Position numbers and translations under genes: made by a program. From Microbacterium allomyrinae (GTDB taxonomy: Bacteria; Actinomycetota; Actinomycetes; Actinomycetales; Microbacteriaceae), in the NCBI RefSeq assembly GCF_020682705.1, contig NZ_JAGTTN010000010.1:1-64000 (forward strand): DNA of 64,000 nucleotides, in the 5' to 3' direction. Positions 59,483 through 64,000 of this stretch are shown piece after piece; positions within the stretch are counted from its first letter, which is position 1, and each line of letters opens with the position of its first letter. A model generated the notes under the pieces. The model was given only the letters and a program-made list of their open reading frames with translations, was not told the DNA's origin and ran no database searches.

Positions 59483-59516
59483 ACGAAGGCCGGACCCGCG
59501 TGGGTCCGGTCTTCAT
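59483..59516. terminator. Terminator between crtEb and the UPF0182 gene
   Basis: CCGGACCC and GGGTCCGG flanked by GAAGG/TCTTC form a long GC stem with a short loop between the two converging genes. It probably ends both transcripts. Confidence 0.85.
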
Positions 59517-59527
59517 CGTGCGTGAGG

Positions 59528-62434
59528 CTACTGCGTGGCGCCGAGCTCGATCAGTCGCTCGACCGCGGCCGTGAGGCGCTCGTCGGCTTCTGCGAACGCG
59601 GTCAGGTCACCGGACTTGAGTGCGGTGTCGCGATCCAGCATCGCCTGCTGAGCGTCCTGCAGCGCGGCCTGGTATTCGTCGGTGGGCTCGGTGGGCTCCT
59701 CCGGCTCGGCCGTCTCGGTGGGCTCCGGCGTCGGCGTCGCGCCCGGCGTCGGAGTCACGCCGCCATCTCCGGCGTCGGCACCCGAATCGCCGCCGAAGAT
59801 CACGTCGAGCGCCTCGTTCAGCGTGTCTTCGAAGGCGACCTCGTCACCGAACGCCACCAGCACCTTCTGCAGCTTCGGCAACTTCGTGGCTCCCGACGAC
59901 TGCACGAACACCGGCTGCACGTAGAGCAGACCGCCACCGACCGGCAGCGTCAGCAGGTTGCCGTTGAGAACCTCGGACTGCCCCTGCTGGAGGATGTTGA
60001 CGAACGACGAGACGCTCGGCTCCGCATCGAAGGTGTTCTGCACCTGGCCGGGGCCCGGCACCGTGGTATCGGCATCGAGCACGAGCATCCGGAGCTTGCC
60101 GTAACCCTCGTTCTTCACCCCCGCCTCGCTTCCGGCGTTCGAGTCCACCGCGAGGTAGCCCATCAGGACGTTGCGCGCGTTGCCCGTCGTCGAGGACGGG
60201 ATGAACGAGGTGAACATCGAGTACGTCGGGTTCTCCTGCCCGGGCATCTGCATCGTCAGGTAATACGGCGGCTGCAGCTGCGTGTCGGCCTGCGGGTCGT
60301 TCGGCGTCTGCCAGCGGTTGTCGCTCTGATAGAACGACCGCGCGTCGTCGACGTGGTAGGTGCCCAGCACGGTGCGCTGCACCTTGAACAAGTCGGTGGG
60401 GTAGCGCACGTGCGCCATGAGGTCGCCCGACATCTCGGTGATCGGCTTCACGGTCGAGGGGTAGACCTTCTGCCACGTCTGCAGCACCGGATCCTCTTCG
60501 TCCCACGCGTACAGCGTGACCGAGCCGTCGTAGGCGTCGACCGTGGCCTTGACCGAGTTGCGGATGTAGTTGATGTCGTCGAGCGCGAACCGCGGTGCGG
60601 GGTTGCTCGAGTCCGAGATCGCGGCGTCGAGGCTGACTGTCGATGAATACGGGTAATTCGCGCTGAGCGTGTAGCCGTCGACGATCCAGACGATGCGGCC
60701 GTCCACCACACTCGGGTACGGGTCGCTGTCGAGCGTCAGGTACGGAGCGACCTTCTGCACGCGATCACGCGGGTCGCGATCGTACAGGATCTGCGAGTCC
60801 TCGTTGACGTAGTCCGAGAAGAGGATCTGCTCCGCCTGGAACTTGAGCGCGTAGATCAGCCGGTTGAAGACACTGCCGATGCTCGGCCCGCCGTCGCCCT
60901 CGAAGGTCGTCTTGGTCTCGCTCGCGCCGTCCTCGCCCGACGGGTAGTCGAGTTCGACCGGCTCGGAGCCCTCGGGGCCGCCGACGATCGAGTACGTGGG
61001 CGAGAACTGGCCGAAGTACACGCGCGGCTCGAAGTCCTCCTGATCCGAGAGGAAGCCTGACGCGGGGATGCCCCGTTCGATGAACACGGGGTCGCCCTCG
61101 CTCGTGCGGTCATTGCCCTTCGCGGCGACCAGGCCGTAGCCGTGCGTGTATACGACGGCCGAGTTCTGCCAGTCCGCCGCGGCGCCGAGCTGCTCCAGGT
61201 TGAGCTCGCGCACCGACACCACTGTGTCCTGCGAGACGCCGTCGACCTCGTAACGGTCGACGTCGAGCGGGTCCGCGAACTGGTAATAGGAACGGTACTG
61301 CTCGAGCTGACGGACGTTCGGCGAGATGATCGCGGGGTCCATGATGCGGACCTGGGCGGTCGTCGCCGCGTCGTCGCGCAGCTGGCCCGCCTCGACATCC
61401 GTCACCGCGGTGAAGTCCTCCTTGTCGAGGCCGTCCACACCGTATGCCTCTTGCGTCATGTCGACGTTGCGCTGGTAGAACTCCTCTTCCAGCGTGAAGC
61501 GGTTCGGCTGCACCTGGAAGGTGTTGACGACCCACGGGTAGCCGACACCGACGACGATCGCCGACACGACGAGGAGGGCGGTTGCGATGAGCGGGTAGCG
61601 CCAGCGTCCGATCACGGCAGTGACGAAGAAGAGGATCGCGACGATCACGGCGGCGAACGCGAGGATCGTCTGGCCCGGGATGATGGCGTTGACGCCGGTG
61701 TAGCCGGGACCTGTGATGCGGTCGCCCGGTTCGACGAGGGTCTTGTAGCGGTCGAGCCACAGGCTGACGCCCTGCACGAGCAGGTAGAGGCCGGCGATGA
61801 TCGCGAGCTGGATGCGCGCGGACTTCGAGATGCGCAGCTCGCGCTGGCCGACCCGCACCGCGCCGTAGAGGTACGACACGAGGGCCGTCACGAGCAGGCA
61901 GACCAGGAGCACGGCCGAGACGAAGCCCACCAGCGCGCTCCAGAACGGCATCGCGAACAGGTAGAAGCCGGTGTCCAGCCCGAACTCGGGGTCGACGGTG
62001 TCGGTGGCGACGCCGTTGAACCACATCCACGTGGTCTCCCATTGCGCCGACGCCGCGAAGCCCGCGAAGAACCCGAAGAAGACGGGGATGCCCCACATCG
62101 CCAGGCGCCTCAGCGGCTCGACGACCTCCTGGTAGCGGTCCAGCTGCGAACTCAGCCGCGCGTAGACGGGGCGGAGGCGATAGGCGAGCTGGATCGAGAG
62201 CCACACCGGCACGGCCATGCCGAGGAACCCTGCCACGAACATCACCACGCGGGCGATCCACTGCGTCAGCAGCACCGACGAGAATCCGAGCTGGTCGAAC
62301 CAGAGGAAGTCCGCGTACAGGCTCGCGAAGACGAAGAACGCCACCACGAGGGCCGCGATGATCGCGAGCGTGATCGCGATGATGCGTCGAGAGCGGGACG
62401 GTGTGGCCGAGGTCGGCGCTGAGGTCGTGGTCAC
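59528..62434 (-). CDS. UPF0182-family membrane protein
   Basis: 968 aa, conserved across actinobacteria. The N-terminal ~310 residues have seven membrane spans (for example IIAITLAIIAALVVAFFVFA; VVMFVAGFLGMAVPVWLSIQ; LIATALLVVSAIVVGVGYPW); the remaining ~600 form a large external domain (NRFTLEEEFYQRNVDMTQEA, AYGVDGLDKEDFTAVTDVEA). A Pro/Thr/Glu linker (PTPGATPTPEPTETAEPEEP) separates a short C-terminal helical stretch. Function unknown. GTG 62434 follows TAGGAT by 6 nt, so it is leaderless. It lies beside the YlbL-type protease gene, a frequent actinobacterial neighbour. Confidence 0.9.
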   Translation of the reverse strand: MTTTSAPTSATPSRSRRIIAITLAIIAALVVAFFVFASLYADFLWFDQLGFSSVLLTQWIARVVMFVAGFLGMAVPVWLSIQLAYRLRPVYARLSSQLDRYQEVVEPLRRLAMWGIPVFFGFFAGFAASAQWETTWMWFNGVATDTVDPEFGLDTGFYLFAMPFWSALVGFVSAVLLVCLLVTALVSYLYGAVRVGQRELRISKSARIQLAIIAGLYLLVQGVSLWLDRYKTLVEPGDRITGPGYTGVNAIIPGQTILAFAAVIVAILFFVTAVIGRWRYPLIATALLVVSAIVVGVGYPWVVNTFQVQPNRFTLEEEFYQRNVDMTQEAYGVDGLDKEDFTAVTDVEAGQLRDDAATTAQVRIMDPAIISPNVRQLEQYRSYYQFADPLDVDRYEVDGVSQDTVVSVRELNLEQLGAAADWQNSAVVYTHGYGLVAAKGNDRTSEGDPVFIERGIPASGFLSDQEDFEPRVYFGQFSPTYSIVGGPEGSEPVELDYPSGEDGASETKTTFEGDGGPSIGSVFNRLIYALKFQAEQILFSDYVNEDSQILYDRDPRDRVQKVAPYLTLDSDPYPSVVDGRIVWIVDGYTLSANYPYSSTVSLDAAISDSSNPAPRFALDDINYIRNSVKATVDAYDGSVTLYAWDEEDPVLQTWQKVYPSTVKPITEMSGDLMAHVRYPTDLFKVQRTVLGTYHVDDARSFYQSDNRWQTPNDPQADTQLQPPYYLTMQMPGQENPTYSMFTSFIPSSTTGNARNVLMGYLAVDSNAGSEAGVKNEGYGKLRMLVLDADTTVPGPGQVQNTFDAEPSVSSFVNILQQGQSEVLNGNLLTLPVGGGLLYVQPVFVQSSGATKLPKLQKVLVAFGDEVAFEDTLNEALDVIFGGDSGADAGDGGVTPTPGATPTPEPTETAEPEEPTEPTDEYQAALQDAQQAMLDRDTALKSGDLTAFAEADERLTAAVERLIELGATQ

Positions 62435-62519
62435 CGTCCCATCCTAGGCGGCTGGTTCTGGGGCACTGCCTCGTCCTAGCTGGGCGAACTCCCGGAAAAC
62501 GGCAACGTTTCGGGCACGA

Positions 62520-63644
62520 TCAGCCCGCTGTGCACGTGGGCAGCGCGTCGAGGTCGCCATCCTCGCTGACCGCGTCGAGCACCGCGAGTGCATCGTCGAG
62601 GTCCTCCACCGAGAACACCCGCAGACCGTCGGGGATGTGCCCCACGACCTCATCGCAGTTGGCGTCGGGTGCCAGGAACCAGTCGGCTCCGGCATCCAGC
62701 GCCCCCCACATCTTCTGACGGATGCCCCCGATCGGGCCGACCGTGCCGTCGGCGGTGATCGTGCCCGTGCCCGCGACCTGCTGTCCGCCGTTGAGCTCGC
62801 CGGGGGTGAGGGTGTCGATGATGCCGAGGGCGAACATCATGCCGGCGCTCGGGCCGCCGACGTTGTTGAGCTGGATGGTCACGTCGATCGGGAAGTCGTA
62901 CTCGGTGATCAGGTTCACCCCGATCAACCACACGGTCTCGCCGTCGGCCGAGGACTGCGTCGGGGTGACCTCGACGGTCTGCTCCTGTCCGTCGCGCTCT
63001 ATCAGGAGCTCCACCGGAGCACCGCCCCCGTCGTTGATGATCCCGCGCAGATCCGCGACCTCCGAGACCTCCTCGCCGTTCGCCTCGAGGATGAGGTCGC
63101 CGTCTTCGAGCACCCCCTGCGCCGCCGAGTCCTCCAGCAGCGAATAGACCGACAGCTGCGCTCCGACGTCATAGCCGAGCTCCGTCAGCGCCGCGGCCGT
63201 GGCCTCGTGCTGCGAGTCGACCATCATCGCCGCGCTCTCCTCGCTGCGCTGCTCGGTGGTCTGCCCCTGCGGGAACACCGCTTCGAGGGGCAGCACCGCC
63301 TTGCTGGGGTCGAACCAGGCCGTCGCCAGCTCGAACCATGACGGCGTCCGCTCGCGGTTGCCCTGCACCTGCACGGTGAGCAGGTCGAGCGCCCCCGCCG
63401 TGGGGAAGGTCTCGGCGCCCTCGACGGAGATCAGGGGCACCTCCTCGCCGTCGGAGGATTCGGTCGAACCGAGGGTGTTGTACACCGGCCCCGGCTGCTG
63501 GATGACGTAAGACGTCGGCAGGAAGGTGATGATCAGCAGCACCACCATCGCGACGGCGAGCGCCCAGATTCCGGCGAGGGTACGGCGCGACATGCGCTCT
63601 CGCGGCGCGGGCTCGATGGTTGTGTTCTCGTCGAACAGGGCCAC
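62520..63644 (-). CDS. PDZ-domain Lon-like serine protease (YlbL type)
   Basis: 374 aa. One N-terminal membrane span (IWALAVAMVVLLIITFLPTS), a PDZ-like domain (SLLEDSAAQGVLEDGDLILE), then a Lon-type C-terminal protease with Ser in NVGGPSAGMMFALGI and Lys in GPIGGIRQKMWGAL, the Ser-Lys dyad. The active site faces outside. YlbL-type proteases degrade envelope regulators (for example SulA-type division inhibitor YneA in Bacillus). GTG 63644 is preceded by AGAGAGG; the long upstream extension is shadow. Between UPF0182 and DUF2342 genes, a conserved trio. Confidence 0.88.
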   Translation of the reverse strand: MALFDENTTIEPAPRERMSRRTLAGIWALAVAMVVLLIITFLPTSYVIQQPGPVYNTLGSTESSDGEEVPLISVEGAETFPTAGALDLLTVQVQGNRERTPSWFELATAWFDPSKAVLPLEAVFPQGQTTEQRSEESAAMMVDSQHEATAAALTELGYDVGAQLSVYSLLEDSAAQGVLEDGDLILEANGEEVSEVADLRGIINDGGGAPVELLIERDGQEQTVEVTPTQSSADGETVWLIGVNLITEYDFPIDVTIQLNNVGGPSAGMMFALGIIDTLTPGELNGGQQVAGTGTITADGTVGPIGGIRQKMWGALDAGADWFLAPDANCDEVVGHIPDGLRVFSVEDLDDALAVLDAVSEDGDLDALPTCTAG

Positions 63645-63789
63645 GCGGGACCTCTCTCTATGCCTGTCGTTCCGGATGCCTGGTCGTTCGCGACCGGCGT
63701 AAGGCGTTCGGGGTCGATGCCGGGGAGTGCGACGGATGCTGCGACTAGCGTAGAACGCGACGTGATCGACCGGCTGAAAGGCGGCTGAA

Positions 63790-64000
63790 GTGGCAGACGA
63801 CGACTTCAATTCCAGCGACGATCGCACGCCCGAAGAAGAGTTCCAGGAACTGATGCGTCAGCTCCTGGGCGGCGGAACGGGCGGTCTCGACCCTGAGCAG
63901 CTCTCGCGCCTGTCGGGGATGAACATCGACCCCGCGATGATGCAGGCGGTCATGCGGCAGCTCCAGAGCGCCTTCGAAGGCGGCGGCGAGGGCGGGATCT
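63790..64000 (+). CDS. Zinc-dependent metalloprotease (DUF2342), N-terminal part
   Basis: GTG 63790 opens a frame running off the window: MADDDFNSSDDRTPEEEFQE, LMRQLLGGGTGGLDPEQLSR, LSGMNIDPAMMQAVMRQLQS. This acidic start matches the actinobacterial DUF2342 (coenzyme F420-associated, zincin-like) family that lies next to YlbL-type and UPF0182 genes. The HExxH site would be farther downstream and is not visible. AAAGG 9 nt upstream serves as ribosome-binding site. Divergent from the YlbL gene. Confidence 0.7.
   Translation, partial: MADDDFNSSDDRTPEEEFQELMRQLLGGGTGGLDPEQLSRLSGMNIDPAMMQAVMRQLQSAFEGGGEGGI

Overview
The window is high-GC actinobacterial chromosome, most likely from Microbacterium or a close relative in Microbacteriaceae. 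Supporting signs are the gene order prfB-ftsE-ftsX-smpB-ssrA, a decaprenoxanthin/sarcinaxanthin-type C50 carotenoid operon (idi-crtE-crtB-crtI-crtYe-crtYf-crtEb), DUF3039 and UPF0182 proteins, a LigD/Ku pair, a Tad-pilus locus of actinobacterial type, and many genes that look leaderless, with a TAnnnT -10 element 6-8 nt before the start codon. The species assignment is inference; no database was searched.

Layout. 1-1976: the right end of a small integrated element. Tightly overlapping leftward genes and a rep-like DNA-binding protein face a rightward XRE regulator whose 3' end runs antisense into the target tRNA-Lys gene (1938-2010). 2103-6360: hisN-like phosphatase, lipoprotein, GT4 glycosyltransferase and flavin amine oxidase. 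6439-13330: a decaying accessory region with an MFS pseudogene, a TetR remnant, several genes broken by single-base indels, a RhuM-Fic protein, an ECF sigma factor with a membrane partner, and an IS256-family fragment. It ends beside the ssrA terminator. 13417-19432: tmRNA and housekeeping genes (smpB, ftsX, ftsE, prfB) with a siderophore-interacting protein and a SIMPL-domain protein. 19453-26723: MFS exporter, RIO-like kinase with a possible 20-codon leader ORF, the tad pilus operon, and a small membrane protein. 26800-35905: tRNA-Leu, DedA, Ku/LigD end joining, CDF transporter, rdgB-rph, murI and pncB.

35937-50373: DUF3039 protein, an ABC exporter pair, a LicC-like nucleotidyltransferase, four less known genes and a maltokinase, then a cell-surface polymer island (three TagF-like glycerophosphotransferases and a GT2 glycosyltransferase) and an HtrA-type protease. 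50489-53226: aminotransferase, nitrilase-family hydrolase, DUF6328-like membrane protein and initiator tRNA. 53313-59473: a MarR regulator divergent from the carotenoid operon, with a palindromic putative operator between them. 59528-64000: UPF0182 membrane protein, a YlbL-type PDZ/Lon protease, and the start of a DUF2342 zinc-dependent metalloprotease.

Working together: SmpB and tmRNA rescue stalled ribosomes; FtsE and FtsX form the divisome ABC complex; Ku and LigD perform non-homologous end joining; RdgB removes non-canonical NTPs and is encoded beside RNase PH; the crt operon converts IPP/DMAPP to a cyclised C50 carotenoid under probable MarR control; the tagF-like and GT2 genes should make or decorate an anionic wall polymer. 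The least understood parts are the integrated element with an origin-like cluster inside its rep-like gene, the decayed island before ssrA, and the leader ORF ahead of the RIO-like kinase.
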